A stretch of 64,000 bases of DNA from CAZIAK01 sp964537035 (GTDB lineage: Bacteria; Planctomycetota; B15-G4): NCBI GenBank assembly GCA_964537035.1, contig CAZIAK010000003.1, positions 98,803 to 162,802 on the forward strand, in the 5' to 3' direction. The notes under the pieces were generated by a model that saw nothing but the letters and a program-made list of their open reading frames with translations, did no database searches and was not told where the DNA came from. The position numbers and the translations under genes are program-made. Below are positions 16,598 to 26,600 of this stretch, piece after piece. Every line of letters begins with the position of its first letter. The first letter of the stretch is position 1.

Positions 16598-19500
16598 ATG
16601 CAGCTCCAAGACGTCGAGGATTTCTATCCTCTCTCTCCGCTCCAGCAGGGCCTGCTGTTCCACAGCCTGTCCGAGCCCGACTCGCGGATGTACTTCAACC
16701 AGACCCTGGTCACGCTCCAGGGCGAGCTGCAGCTGCCAGCCTTTGAGCGAGCCTGGGCCGACGTCGTGGCCCGACACCAGATCCTGCGCACCTTCTTCGT
16801 CTGGGAGGGCGTCAAGCAGCCCATCCAGGTGGTGAAGAACCAGGCCACCATGCCCCTCGAGCAGCAAGACTGGCGGGGGCTCGACGAGGCCACCCGGCAG
16901 CAGCGCCTCGACGAGCTGCGACACGCCGACCTGGCGCAAGGTTTCGACCTCTCTGCAGCGCCGCTCATGCGCGCATGGTTGCTGCGCACCGGCGAGGCGT
17001 CCCACGACCTCTTCTGGACCTTTCACCACATCTTGATGGACGGCTGGAGCATGTTCTCCGTGCTCGGCCAGGTCTTCAGCGCCTACGACGCCCTGGTCGA
17101 TGGCCGCACGCTCGCTGTCAGCCCGCCCCGCCCCTATCGCGACCACATCACCTGGCTGTCCCGCCAGAGCCTGCCCGCCGCCGAGACCTTCTGGCGCAAG
17201 AACCTGCGCGGATTCGACGCGCCCACACCCCTGCCCTTCGAACCCGCCGTCGAGGGCCCGCTGAACAGCGGCGAGGAGTTCGCGGCCCTGGAGCTGCTGC
17301 TCCCTGAGCAGACGTCACGAGCGCTGGAACAGCTGGCCCAGAGTCAGCACGTCACCCTTAACACCGTGCTGCAAGGGGCCTGGGCCATGCTGCTCGGTCG
17401 CCACTCCGGCACGGACGACGTGGTCTTCGGCACGGTGGTCTCCGGCCGCCCCGCTGAGCTCACGGGCGTCGAGGCCATGGTCGGCCTGTTCATCAACACC
17501 CTGCCCGTGCGGGTGACCCTGCCCGCCGCAGAGCAGGTGGGCCCCTGGTTGCATCGCTGCCAGGGCGACTCCGCCGAGATGCGCGAGTACGAGTACAGCC
17601 CGTTGGTCGAGGTTCAGGGGTGGAGTTCCGTCCCCCGGGGCACCGCTCTGTTCGACAGCATCTTCCTGTTCGAGAACTACAAGAAGGACAGCCCCCTCGA
17701 AGAGCTGTGCACATCGCTACAGCTCACCGACGTGCAGTGGTTCGAGCGGCACAACTTCCCCCTGGCGGCCTTGGGCATCCCTGGCGAACAGATGATGCTC
17801 AAGCTCATCTACCAGACCGAGCGCTACAGCGCCGCGACGGTGCAACGCTTGCTGGGACATTGGCAGGAGCTGCTGACAGGCATGGCCGCCGACGCCACCG
17901 CGCGCCTCTGCGATCTGCCCCTGCTCAGCGCACAAGAACACGGGCAGCTGGCCGCAAGCTGGGCTGCTGGCCGCCGTGACTACCCTCGGGACAGCACGAT
18001 CCACGAGCAGTTCGAGCGAGCGGTCGATGCCACGCCCGACGCCATCGCCTTGTCTTGCGCGGGACAGACCCTGACCTACGGCGAGCTCGACTCCCGGGCC
18101 AACCAGCTGGCGCACAGGTTGCAGGGCCTGGGTGTCGGGCCCGACGTCACCGTGGGGCTGTGCATCGATCGTTCGTTCGAGATGTTGGTGGCGATCCTGG
18201 GCATCCTCAAGGCGGGTGGGGCCTACATGGCCCTCGATCCCAGCTACCCCGCCGAGCGCCTGTCGCTGATGGTGGCGGACACCCGCCCCGCGGCCCTGCT
18301 CACCCAGGCCCATCACGCCGCTGCGTTGCCGACATGCGACGGGCCGACCCTGTGTCTCGACAGCGAGTGGGCGTCCATCGCCACCGAAAGCAGCGAGCGT
18401 CCCCGGTCCGCCGCGGGGCCCGAGCATCTGGCCTACGTCATCTACACCTCGGGCTCGACCGGGCGGCCCAAGGGCACCATGGTCCCCCACCGGGCGGTGC
18501 TGCGGCTGGTCAAGAACACCAACTTCGCCACCTTCGATGAGCAGCAGGTCTTCCTGCAGTTCGCCACGGTCTCCTTTGACGCCTCGACCCTCGAACTCTG
18601 GGGCAGCCTGCTCAACGGCGGACGGCTGGCGCTGTTTCCACCGGGGCAGCCGGCCCTCGACGAGATCGGGCCCGTCATTCGCGCCGAAGGGGTGACCACG
18701 CTCTGGCTCACCGCGGGACTGTTCCATCAGCTCATCGAACACGACCCCACGGCGCTCTCCGGCGTCACCCAGCTGCTGGCTGGCGGGGACGTGCTCTCCG
18801 TCCCCCACGTGAAGACGGCCCTGCAAACCCTCGACGGCTGCACCGTGATCAACGGGTACGGGCCCACGGAGAACACCACCTTCACCTGCTGCCACAGCAT
18901 GACCGACCCGGGCGCCCTCGACCGCACCGTGCCCATCGGCCGGGCCATCGCCAACAGCACCGCGTACATTCTCGACCCCGCATTGCGGCCTGTCCCCGTG
19001 GGCGTCACCGGCGACCTCTACACCGGCGGCGACGGCGTCACCCGGGGCTACCTGGGGCACGCCGCGCTCACCGCCGAACGCTTTCTGCCCGACCCGTTCA
19101 GCGATCGGCCAGGGGCGCGCATGTATGCCACGGGCGATCAGGCCCGAGCGCTGACTGACGGCACGATCGAGTTCTTGGGACGCCGTGACCACCAGATCAA
19201 GCTGCGGGGCTACCGCATCGAGCTCGGTGAGATCGAGGCCAGCCTGGGCCAGCATCCCGCCGTGGCCGACACCGTGCTCCTAGCCCGAGAAGAGACTCCC
19301 GGCGACAAGCGGCTGGTGGCCTACGTCGTGCCCGGCGACGGAGAGCCCCCCACCAGCGCCGAGCTGCGCAGCTTCTTGAAGGACCGTTTGCCCGACTACA
19401 TGGTCCCCGCAGCCTACATGGTCTTGGACAGCTTCCCGCTCACCACCAACGGCAAGGTCGACCGGCGGGCCCTGCCGGCGCCCGAGGCTTCACGCCCCGA

Positions 19501-19843
19501 GCTGGACGCCGACTTCGTCGCTCCCGAGGCCGACGTCGAACGGACCATCGCCACCATCTGGGCCCAGGCCCTCGGCCTCGAGCGGGTGGGCGTGCACGAC
19601 AACTTCTTCGATCTGGGCGGCCACTCCCTGCACCTCATCACCGTCCACGGCCGACTGACCAGCGAGCTGGGCACAGACATCCCCATGGTCGACCTCTTCC
19701 GCTTCCCCACGGTCTCCGCCCTGGCCCAACACCTCAGCGAAGGCGGCGAAGAGGACAAGCCCGCCCCCGAAGACACCAGCGAGAAGCTCAGCGCAGGCAA
19801 GAGCCGCTTGGCGCGATTGCAAGCCCGCCGCAAGGGGAAGTAA
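16598..19843 (+). CDS. NRPS-3: non-ribosomal peptide synthetase, C-A-PCP
   Basis: 1081 residues. The condensation domain (~1-430) has intact HHILMDG at 143-149. The adenylation domain (~450-960) shows YTSGSTGRPKG near 615, FDAS near 659 and NGKVDRR near its end. A PCP carries LGGHS with the phosphopantetheine Ser near 1010. Reading the binding pocket against GrsA by eye gives D-A-L-W-L-G-G-T-F-K, which I associate with an aliphatic residue (valine-type codes); low confidence. There is no thioesterase or epimerase, and the protein ends in a basic tail. It is the only synthetase on the plus strand, convergent with the main NRPS operon, so it is separately transcribed, possibly with the sulfatase upstream. 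The N-terminal C domain implies it accepts an upstream peptidyl or acyl chain. Confidence 0.93.
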   Translation: MQLQDVEDFYPLSPLQQGLLFHSLSEPDSRMYFNQTLVTLQGELQLPAFERAWADVVARHQILRTFFVWEGVKQPIQVVKNQATMPLEQQDWRGLDEATRQQRLDELRHADLAQGFDLSAAPLMRAWLLRTGEASHDLFWTFHHILMDGWSMFSVLGQVFSAYDALVDGRTLAVSPPRPYRDHITWLSRQSLPAAETFWRKNLRGFDAPTPLPFEPAVEGPLNSGEEFAALELLLPEQTSRALEQLAQSQHVTLNTVLQGAWAMLLGRHSGTDDVVFGTVVSGRPAELTGVEAMVGLFINTLPVRVTLPAAEQVGPWLHRCQGDSAEMREYEYSPLVEVQGWSSVPRGTALFDSIFLFENYKKDSPLEELCTSLQLTDVQWFERHNFPLAALGIPGEQMMLKLIYQTERYSAATVQRLLGHWQELLTGMAADATARLCDLPLLSAQEHGQLAASWAAGRRDYPRDSTIHEQFERAVDATPDAIALSCAGQTLTYGELDSRANQLAHRLQGLGVGPDVTVGLCIDRSFEMLVAILGILKAGGAYMALDPSYPAERLSLMVADTRPAALLTQAHHAAALPTCDGPTLCLDSEWASIATESSERPRSAAGPEHLAYVIYTSGSTGRPKGTMVPHRAVLRLVKNTNFATFDEQQVFLQFATVSFDASTLELWGSLLNGGRLALFPPGQPALDEIGPVIRAEGVTTLWLTAGLFHQLIEHDPTALSGVTQLLAGGDVLSVPHVKTALQTLDGCTVINGYGPTENTTFTCCHSMTDPGALDRTVPIGRAIANSTAYILDPALRPVPVGVTGDLYTGGDGVTRGYLGHAALTAERFLPDPFSDRPGARMYATGDQARALTDGTIEFLGRRDHQIKLRGYRIELGEIEASLGQHPAVADTVLLAREETPGDKRLVAYVVPGDGEPPTSAELRSFLKDRLPDYMVPAAYMVLDSFPLTTNGKVDRRALPAPEASRPELDADFVAPEADVERTIATIWAQALGLERVGVHDNFFDLGGHSLHLITVHGRLTSELGTDIPMVDLFRFPTVSALAQHLSEGGEEDKPAPEDTSEKLSAGKSRLARLQARRKGK

Positions 19844-20165
19844 CAAGAGCCCGCGGGCAACAGGTCGCCGCTGGCGGTGCGCCGGGCGGCCCTGTGCCAT
19901 GTCCGGCATGGCGACCGCAGAGTGTCCACCGGCCACCCCCCCCAATGAACCTCGGCCCAAGAGGTGGCTCACCCCCCCAATCAACGCACTCCCCGAAGGC
20001 CACAGTCGCCCGGCCCTCCACCGGTGAGGGCTGCCCTGTTTCACACCAAGGGGGGTCTGCAGCGAGTGTGGAGGCGAAGCCGACCCTGTCCGAGCGAAAC
20101 GGCCCCCCTTGGTGTGAAACAGGGCAGCCCGGCAGCACCACAAAGCCGGCGATCTGTAGCACTGA
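19844..20165. other. Intergenic region between convergent NRPS-3 and sulfotransferase genes
   Basis: A 322-bp non-coding stretch between converging genes. It contains two similar C-rich tracts (near 19936-19944 and 19970-19980) and the long inverted repeat at 20028-20130. No RNA gene or small ORF with a convincing start was found. Confidence 0.6.
20028..20130. repeat. Perfect 28-bp inverted repeat, probable bidirectional terminator
   Basis: The left arm (20028-20055) and right arm (20103-20130) are exact reverse complements over 28 bases, separated by a 47-base loop. The arms end in six G facing six C around the loop. No T-tract follows either arm, so if it terminates transcription it does so by stem strength or together with Rho. 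The position between two converging operons supports termination; a mobile palindromic repeat (REP/MITE-like) is the main alternative. Confidence 0.8.
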
Positions 20166-21143
20166 CTACGGCTCTGGCCACTCCAGCTTGCGACCCACCC
20201 AACGCCAGTGCACCAGCTGGGCGGCCCGGTGCAGCTTCTTCTCGATGAAGTCGAGCAGGGGTTCAGGCTTCTCCCGCAGCCACACCCGCAGCGCGGTGGT
20301 GGCCCCGGGCGTGGTGCTCAGCTCGTAGCCCAGCTGGGTCATCAGCTCGCCGGTGAGGTACTCGATGACCTTTGTGTCGCCTGTCGAGAGCTCGTCCCGC
20401 CAGCCGCCCGCGCTGGTCTTGCGCACGAAGCCCTTCGGCAGCTCTTTGTTCGGACGCACCTTGTCCTTCGCGCTGGCGGCCACGGCCTGCTCACAAAATG
20501 ACTCATCGGCGGGCAGGTCGAGCCAGTTCATGATGCGACCCAGCTCGCTCACGCCTTGATCCTTCAGGTCTTCGTAGCGCACTTCGAGGTAGCGCTCGGT
20601 CTTCTCGGCGATGGCCAAGGCGGCTTCCACATCTCGATGCCAGGTGCGCGCGCCATCGATGGGCTGGGTGGGAAACTCCCAGCTGGCCCAGGACTTCGAC
20701 GCGCTGCGATGGCTGCAGAACACGCTGCGCGGATCACGGACGATGTGCAAGAAGTAGGCGTCCGGCAGCACCTTGAGGATGAAGTCCGCCAGGTGCCCGT
20801 TCTCGGGGGTCTTGTCCACCACGACCGATGTGCCGTCCCGAATGCCAGCCACCGCATCGAGGATGCCCTCGGCCACACCGCGCAACAGCGGATAGAGATC
20901 CTCTGGGGGCAACACCTCAGCCAGGCGCAGATTGCCTTCGCCAGACGGTTGGATGTTGTAGCCGTCGTTGGGCTGGACGATGAAGCTGTAGGCGGTCTTG
21001 TTGCGGTGCCAACGCTCCATGTTCGCCAGGTAGTCGAAGATCTTGGCGTGCTGAAAGGTCGCCACTTGCTGGTGCTGGGCCAGCAAGAACGTCGTCCACG
21101 TGGAACCGCTCCGAGGACAGCCGACGATGAAGACGTATTTCAT
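20166..21143 (-). CDS. Sulfotransferase (PAPS-dependent)
   Basis: 325 residues. The N-terminal FIVGCPRSGSTWTTFLL is the 5'-phosphosulfate-binding loop (PSB). FLHIVRDPRSVFCSHRS in the middle is the 3'-phosphate-binding region with Arg and Ser, and EVRYEDL follows at the expected distance. The family transfers sulfate from PAPS to a hydroxyl or amine. It is the last gene of the NRPS/PKS operon and its start overlaps the thioesterase stop (ATGA), so it is very likely part of product tailoring. Possible acceptors are the beta-hydroxyl made by the PKS ketoreductase, or a side chain. Confidence 0.88.
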   Translation of the reverse strand: MKYVFIVGCPRSGSTWTTFLLAQHQQVATFQHAKIFDYLANMERWHRNKTAYSFIVQPNDGYNIQPSGEGNLRLAEVLPPEDLYPLLRGVAEGILDAVAGIRDGTSVVVDKTPENGHLADFILKVLPDAYFLHIVRDPRSVFCSHRSASKSWASWEFPTQPIDGARTWHRDVEAALAIAEKTERYLEVRYEDLKDQGVSELGRIMNWLDLPADESFCEQAVAASAKDKVRPNKELPKGFVRKTSAGGWRDELSTGDTKVIEYLTGELMTQLGYELSTTPGATTALRVWLREKPEPLLDFIEKKLHRAAQLVHWRWVGRKLEWPEP

Positions 21144-21901
21144 GAGCGGGACCTCGGCGACTCCAGCAGTCGGGTGAGCGCACCGAGCACCTCGTCCCGC
21201 GCGGTCTGGTGAAAGAAGTGTCCGCCGGGGAACAAGATCTGCTCGAAGGCCGCAGACGTCTGGGACCGCCAGCCCGCCAGCTCATCGTGCCCCACTTCGC
21301 CGTCTTCCTCGCCACCAAAGGCCACGATGGGACAGTCGAGGGGCTGCTCCTCGCCGAACGCGTAGGTGTCACAGATCGAGATGTCGCCCCGCAGGCCGGG
21401 CAGGATCAGCTCCATCAACTCGGCGTTGCTGGCCACCGCCTCCGGCACCGCCGAGTAGCGCTCGTTGACCGCAGCGATGAACTCGGCGTCGGACAGCTCG
21501 TGCAAGGACAGGGCTCGGCGCGGCAGGTGGGGCGCACGAAATGCCGACGCCACCAGCAGCCCCGGTGTGGGCAGCCCGCGACGGCGCAGCTCGCGCACCA
21601 GCTCGAAGGCGATCAAGGCGCCCATGCTGTGACCGAAGAACGTGCAGGGCAGGGTCAGCTCGGGCGCGAGCACGTCGACCAGCTGAGCCACCACGTCGAC
21701 CACGTTGCTGAAGGGCGGCTCCGTGAGGCGGTCTTCGCGACCGGGAAGCTGCACCCCCACCACGTCCACATCATCGGGGAGGCCCGCGGGCCACTCGCGA
21801 AACGACCAGGCTCCGGCGCCCGCGTGGGCGAAACAGATCAGGCGGCGGTGCGCGCCCGCCCCCGGGCGCAGCCTGCGGATCCAAGGGCTCTCAGCTGCCA
21901 T
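21140..21901 (-). CDS. Type II thioesterase (GrsT/RifR-like)
   Basis: 253 residues with the hallmarks of NRPS/PKS editing thioesterases: LICFAHAGAGAWSFREW near the N-terminus, VQLPGREDRL, nucleophile motif FFGHSMGAL and catalytic His in PGGHFFH. These enzymes free mis-primed carrier proteins. No synthetase in this locus has a fused thioesterase, so this protein could also take part in product release. It sits in the operon between a hydrolase (18 bp upstream) and a sulfotransferase (4-bp overlap). Confidence 0.92.
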   Translation of the reverse strand: MAAESPWIRRLRPGAGAHRRLICFAHAGAGAWSFREWPAGLPDDVDVVGVQLPGREDRLTEPPFSNVVDVVAQLVDVLAPELTLPCTFFGHSMGALIAFELVRELRRRGLPTPGLLVASAFRAPHLPRRALSLHELSDAEFIAAVNERYSAVPEAVASNAELMELILPGLRGDISICDTYAFGEEQPLDCPIVAFGGEEDGEVGHDELAGWRSQTSAAFEQILFPGGHFFHQTARDEVLGALTRLLESPRSRS

Positions 21902-21919
21902 GGCGTGTGTCTCTCCTGA

Positions 21920-22861
21920 TCATCTCGTGCGTTCCGCTGCGGCCTGGACGGTGAACTCTGCGGCCCAGTCGCACACCGCGGCCACCAGCCGGTGCTGGCT
22001 CCACAGCATGGTGAAGGTGTGATTCGCGCCCAGCAGGACCTCGTGACGGGCGGTCTCGCTGGAGGCCAGCCCGTCGAGACGCTTGCCCAGGACCAGACGG
22101 AAATAGTCCAGGCCTTCGTCAGCCTCGCAGTAGAGGTGAAACAGGCGCACTTTGCGAGCGGCCAGGGCCGCCAGCTCGTCGCCTGCATCGAGGCGTGTGT
22201 GTCCGGCGCTGGCCTCGTCACCTTGCCAGTGGTCGGGCGCTGCGTCCTTGCTGCCGCTGAACAGGCGCAGGGGCGCGGCGAACAGCATGCGCAAGATGCG
22301 CAGGGGATCGAGCTGGCCGCTCAGGGCTTTCTTCCAGTTCTTCGAGCGGAACGAGCTCTTCAAGGTCATGCGCCAGCTGTGACGGGAGACGGTGGCAGCG
22401 CGGAGCTTGTCGCTCAGCACCGGGTCCGTGCCGTGCAGATGACCCTGGGCGTTGATCAGCAACCCGCCGACCACTCGTTCGTCTTCGCGGGCGGTGAGAA
22501 ACGACAACGTGGCCCCGGAGCAGATGCCTCCCAGCACGAACTGCTCCACGCCGTGACTGCGGGCGAGCCCGTCCATGGCCTGACGGATCTCTGCGATCAG
22601 GCTCTCGCCCAGGGGCAGCGTGTCCGTGCGGGGCGAGCTGTCACCGATGCCCGAGAAGTCGAAGCGCAGCGTGGTGAAGCCAAGCCCTGCCAGGGCCCGG
22701 GCCATGGCCACGGTCACCCGACTCGGCCCCACCCGATGAGTGACCCCGGCGTTGAGAAACACGAACGCTGGCAGACCGGCCAGCGCCGAACCGGTGGCCG
22801 GCTCGGTGACAATGCCCGCCAACCCACCGCCCTCCCCGAAGCGCACCGCGGTCTCTCTCAT
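21920..22861 (-). CDS. Alpha/beta hydrolase with Cys in the nucleophile elbow
   Basis: I start at the ATG at 22861, whose ATGA overlaps the stop of the upstream hydrolase; a start at 22882 is also open. 313 residues with FVFLNAGVTHRVGPSR (oxyanion region), LRFDFSGIGDS, and LGGICSGATL at the elbow, so the nucleophile position is Cys rather than Ser (G-x-C-x-G). A His in GANHTFTM near the C-terminus fits the triad. It resembles the hydrolases found with exosortase A exopolysaccharide loci. Inside an NRPS operon it may act as a thioesterase or acyltransferase on carrier-bound intermediates; that is inference. Confidence 0.78.
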   Translation of the reverse strand: MRETAVRFGEGGGLAGIVTEPATGSALAGLPAFVFLNAGVTHRVGPSRVTVAMARALAGLGFTTLRFDFSGIGDSSPRTDTLPLGESLIAEIRQAMDGLARSHGVEQFVLGGICSGATLSFLTAREDERVVGGLLINAQGHLHGTDPVLSDKLRAATVSRHSWRMTLKSSFRSKNWKKALSGQLDPLRILRMLFAAPLRLFSGSKDAAPDHWQGDEASAGHTRLDAGDELAALAARKVRLFHLYCEADEGLDYFRLVLGKRLDGLASSETARHEVLLGANHTFTMLWSQHRLVAAVCDWAAEFTVQAAAERTR

Positions 22862-23679
22862 GGGTAAACCTCGGAAGCCCACGCCGTGATGAGTTCGAGG
22901 ATCTTTCGGGGTACGTGCACCTTGGCGAAGTCTTCGTTCCAGACCCAGAGATGCGGGTTGCTCACTGGCTCGTGCTGGACAGCGACGTCGAGTTTGCCGA
23001 GGTGGCGGACCAGGTCGCCTTGAGCGGCAGCCTTGTTGCTCTCGACCAACAGGGCCTGACGCGCCGGTCTCTCGGTCGAAGCCAGCAGGTCGAGGGACGA
23101 CAGCTCGGCGGACAGCTGGCCGGGCATGGGGTAGCCCAACAGCTCTTCACCCGTGCTCGCCCCGCCGTGAGCCGCTGCCCGGCTGACGGGAGCGGGTGTG
23201 ACATGGGCGTGGGCCAGCATCCCCTGATGCAACCCTCGCAGCTCGGACAAGTAGTCCGCGCCAGAGATCACCGGGTCCCAGAGCACCAGGCTGTCCACGT
23301 CACTGCGGGCGGCGGCGGCCATGGCCACGCTCGCTCCCAGGCGCAGACCGATCAGGCCCACACGGTGGACACCGGAGCGCTGACGCAGCTCGTCCATGGC
23401 TGAACCCACATCGTCCTGCCAGCGGGCAAGGCCCCAGTCGTCGCTGTCGCCGACCGAGTCGCCGCACCCAGACGGATCGAAGCGCAGCACCCCGAAGCCC
23501 GCTTCGGCCAACAGCACCGCGAGCTGTCGCAACACACGATGAAACTGGATGTCCTCGTGGCCGTGAGGCGGACAGAGCACAAAGGCGCACTCCCGGGCCG
23601 GCGGCAATGGCGCGTGGTAACAACCGAAGAGCCCCCGGTCGTCGCCTCCGAAGAAGATGAGTTCGACTGCTAGGGCCAT
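22858..23679 (-). CDS. Alpha/beta hydrolase-fold protein lacking the usual nucleophile Ser
   Basis: 273 residues of serine aminopeptidase-like (S33) layout: LCPPHGHEDIQFHRVLRQL, LRFDPSGCGDSVGD and an elbow reading VGLIGLRLGASVAM, where the nucleophile position is Arg (G-L-R-L-G). The same GLRLG elbow is what I recall from the exosortase-A-associated hydrolase 2 family, so the change is probably a family trait rather than decay. It lies directly downstream of NRPS-2 (13 bp) and overlaps the next hydrolase. The two hydrolases look like a functional pair, perhaps a heterodimer with one catalytic partner. Confidence 0.75.
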   Translation of the reverse strand: MALAVELIFFGGDDRGLFGCYHAPLPPARECAFVLCPPHGHEDIQFHRVLRQLAVLLAEAGFGVLRFDPSGCGDSVGDSDDWGLARWQDDVGSAMDELRQRSGVHRVGLIGLRLGASVAMAAAARSDVDSLVLWDPVISGADYLSELRGLHQGMLAHAHVTPAPVSRAAAHGGASTGEELLGYPMPGQLSAELSSLDLLASTERPARQALLVESNKAAAQGDLVRHLGKLDVAVQHEPVSNPHLWVWNEDFAKVHVPRKILELITAWASEVYP

Positions 23680-23692
23680 GCAGATCTGTCCC

Positions 23693-26600
23693 TCAGGACT
23701 TCTTCAGGCCGAAGCGACGCACCCGTCGCATGACCCGTCCCATGAGTCCGCCGGGTGGCTGTTGCTCGGGGTGAGCGAGGCGTTCAGCACAGAGCGCCGC
23801 CACCTGGGCCACGGTGGGCAAGACCAGCTCACCAGGGGTCAGGCGCACGCCCATCTGCTTGCGGATCTCGCCGATCACGGTCATGAGCAGCAACGAGTGG
23901 CCACCCAGATCGAAGAAGTTGTCGTGGGCTCCCACCCGCTCGACCTCCAGCACCGTGCTCCAGATCTGGGCCACCTGGCGCTCGCTGTCGTTGCGCGGGG
24001 CGACGAAGCCGCTGTCTCGTCCGGCCCGCGCTGCGTTGGGGGCCGGCAGGGCCCGGCGATCGACCTTGCCGTGGGGCGTGAGGGGCAGGGCGTCGAGGGC
24101 CATGAAGGCGCTGGGCACCATGTAGCCTGGCAGCTCCTGGCCCAGGGCGCCGCGCAACTCGACGTCGCTGGGGGCAGGCGCGCGCGCCACCACGTAGGCC
24201 ACCAGCCGGGGGCTGCCCTTGGTGTCCTCGCGCAACAGCACCACCGCTTCTTGCACACGGTCCAGACGGCACAGGCAGGCCTCGATCTCGGCCAGTTCGA
24301 TGCGGTAGCCCCGGTACTTGACCTGGGTGTCGATGCGGCCCAAGAACTCGAGCTCACCGTCGGAGCGGTAGCGCACCTGGTCGCCCGTGCGGTAGAGCCT
24401 GGCTCCGTCGACGTCTGAGAAGGGGTCGGGGAGGAACCGTTCGGCGGTGAGCTCGGGGCGTTCGAAGTAGCCGGTGGCCAGCCCCGCGCCGCCCACGTGC
24501 AGCTCGCCCGGCACGCCGATGGGCACGGGCTCTCCCCGGGGATCGAGCACGTAGACCTGGGCGTTGCTCACCGGGCGGCCGATGGGCACCTCGTCGAGCC
24601 ACTGCTCTGCGCTCGCGCCGTCGTCGGCGTCACTCACGTCACTCACGTCACTCACGTCGCTCGCGTCGTCGCCGCTCGTGTCGTCGTCGTCAGGCGGCAA
24701 CAGCTCGCAGGACGTGGCCACGATGGTGGACTCGGTAGGGCCGTAGGTGTTCAGCACCCGGGGGGACGGCCGCACCCGCCGGTACCACTCGTCGAGCTGC
24801 TCGGGCTTGGCCCGCTCGCCGCCCAGGATGATCAGCCGCACGGCTTCGGGCCAATGCACGGACGCATCTGCCAACCCATCGACCACCACATGCCAGAAGG
24901 CCGTGGGGAAGTCGATGATGGTGATCTTCCACAGGTCGCAAGCCGCCAGGAAGTCGTCCACCGAGGCGAGCATGGCCTCGTTGCGCAAGACCAACGTGGC
25001 CCCGGACAACAGGGTGGGATAGATCTCTTCTGCCGCCGTGTCGAAGCTGATCGAGGCGAACTGCAACATGCGATCGTCGGGCACCATGGCGAAGGCGCGC
25101 CGGGAGTGATCGACGTAGTTGGCCAAGGCGCGGTGCGGCACGACCACGCCCTTGGGCTTCCCCGTAGAGCCAGAGGTGTAGATCAGGTACGCAGGGTCAT
25201 CGCCCCCCACCGTGGTCTGCGGCGCCACGGCGGACTGATCCGCCCAGGGCTTGCCCGGGTCGTCGAGGCAGACCACCTGCACACCGTCGCCCAGGTCATC
25301 GAAGCGCGAGGCCAGCCTCTGCTGGGTCAACAGGACCACCGGTCGGCAGTCTTCGACCAGATAGCCCAGTCGCTCCTGGGGATGGGCCGGGTCCATGGGC
25401 ATGTAGGCCGCCCCCGCCTTGAGCACGGCCAGCATGGCCACCACGGTGGACAGGTCCCGCTCGACGCACAGGGCCACCCGCTCGCCGGGCTGCGCGCCGT
25501 GACTGACCAGCCAGTGGGCCAGGCGGTTCGCCGCGGCGTCGAGCGCGCCGTAGGTCAGCCGGCCCTCGCCCTCGGCTTCTGCCAGCGCATCGCCTCGCAC
25601 CACGGCGATCTGATCGGGCGTGGCCGCCGCCTGGCGCTCAAACGCCCGATGAATGCAGGCGTCAACAGGCGGATCGACGGCCGTACGGTTCCAGTCGACG
25701 ACCATGGTCTGCCGCTCGGCGTCGGTGAGCAGGGGCAGCTCGGCCAGGCAGCGGCTGGGGTCGGCGGCCATGCCCGCGAGCAGGGCCCGCATGTTGGCCA
25801 GGATGCGCTCGACCGCGTCGCCCTCGAAGCGGGTCAGGTCATAAGAGATGCCCAAGGTGAGCTGTTTGCCCGGGATGATCACCGCCGAGAGCGGATGGCC
25901 GGGCGCGCCATGGTGACCGTGCACGTCGGCCACGGTCAGCTCGCCGCCCCAGTCGCTGGCTGTCAGATCGCCGGTCCAGTTCTCGAAGACGAGCAGACTC
26001 TCGAACAAGGGCAGGCCCGCGGGCACATCGCTGAAGGCCTTGACCTCGACCAGGGGGCAATGCTCGAACTCCCGCTGACGGACAGAGCGCGCCTGCAGGT
26101 CCTTGAGCCAGGGCATCAACGAGGCCTCGGGAGGCACGGACACCCGCGAGGGCAGGATGTTCGTGAACAGCCCGATCATCGTGTCGGCGCCTTGCAGCGG
26201 CACCGAACGACCGGAGACGATGGTGCCGAAGAGCACGTCGTCTTCTCCCGAGTAGCACGAGAGCATGAGCGCCCAGGCGCCTTGCACCAGGGTGTTCATG
26301 GTCAGGCCGTGGCTCTGGGCGAGAGTCGTGAGGTTGGCGGTCTCGCTCTCGGACAGCTCGATGCTCGTGCCGTCGTAGTGCACCACAGGCGCGTGGAGGC
26401 TCACCGGGGCCAGGTCGACGCCCAGGTGCGTGGGGCTGGAGAATCCGCCCAGTTCACCGCGCCAGTAGGCCTCGGCCGATGCCGGGTCTTGCGCTTGAAT
26501 CCAGGAGACGAAGTCGCGATAGGGTCGGTGCTCGGCCAAGGTCAGCTCGCCCCCGGAGACGAGCGACCGATAGCGATCGAGCACCTCGTTCAACACGATT

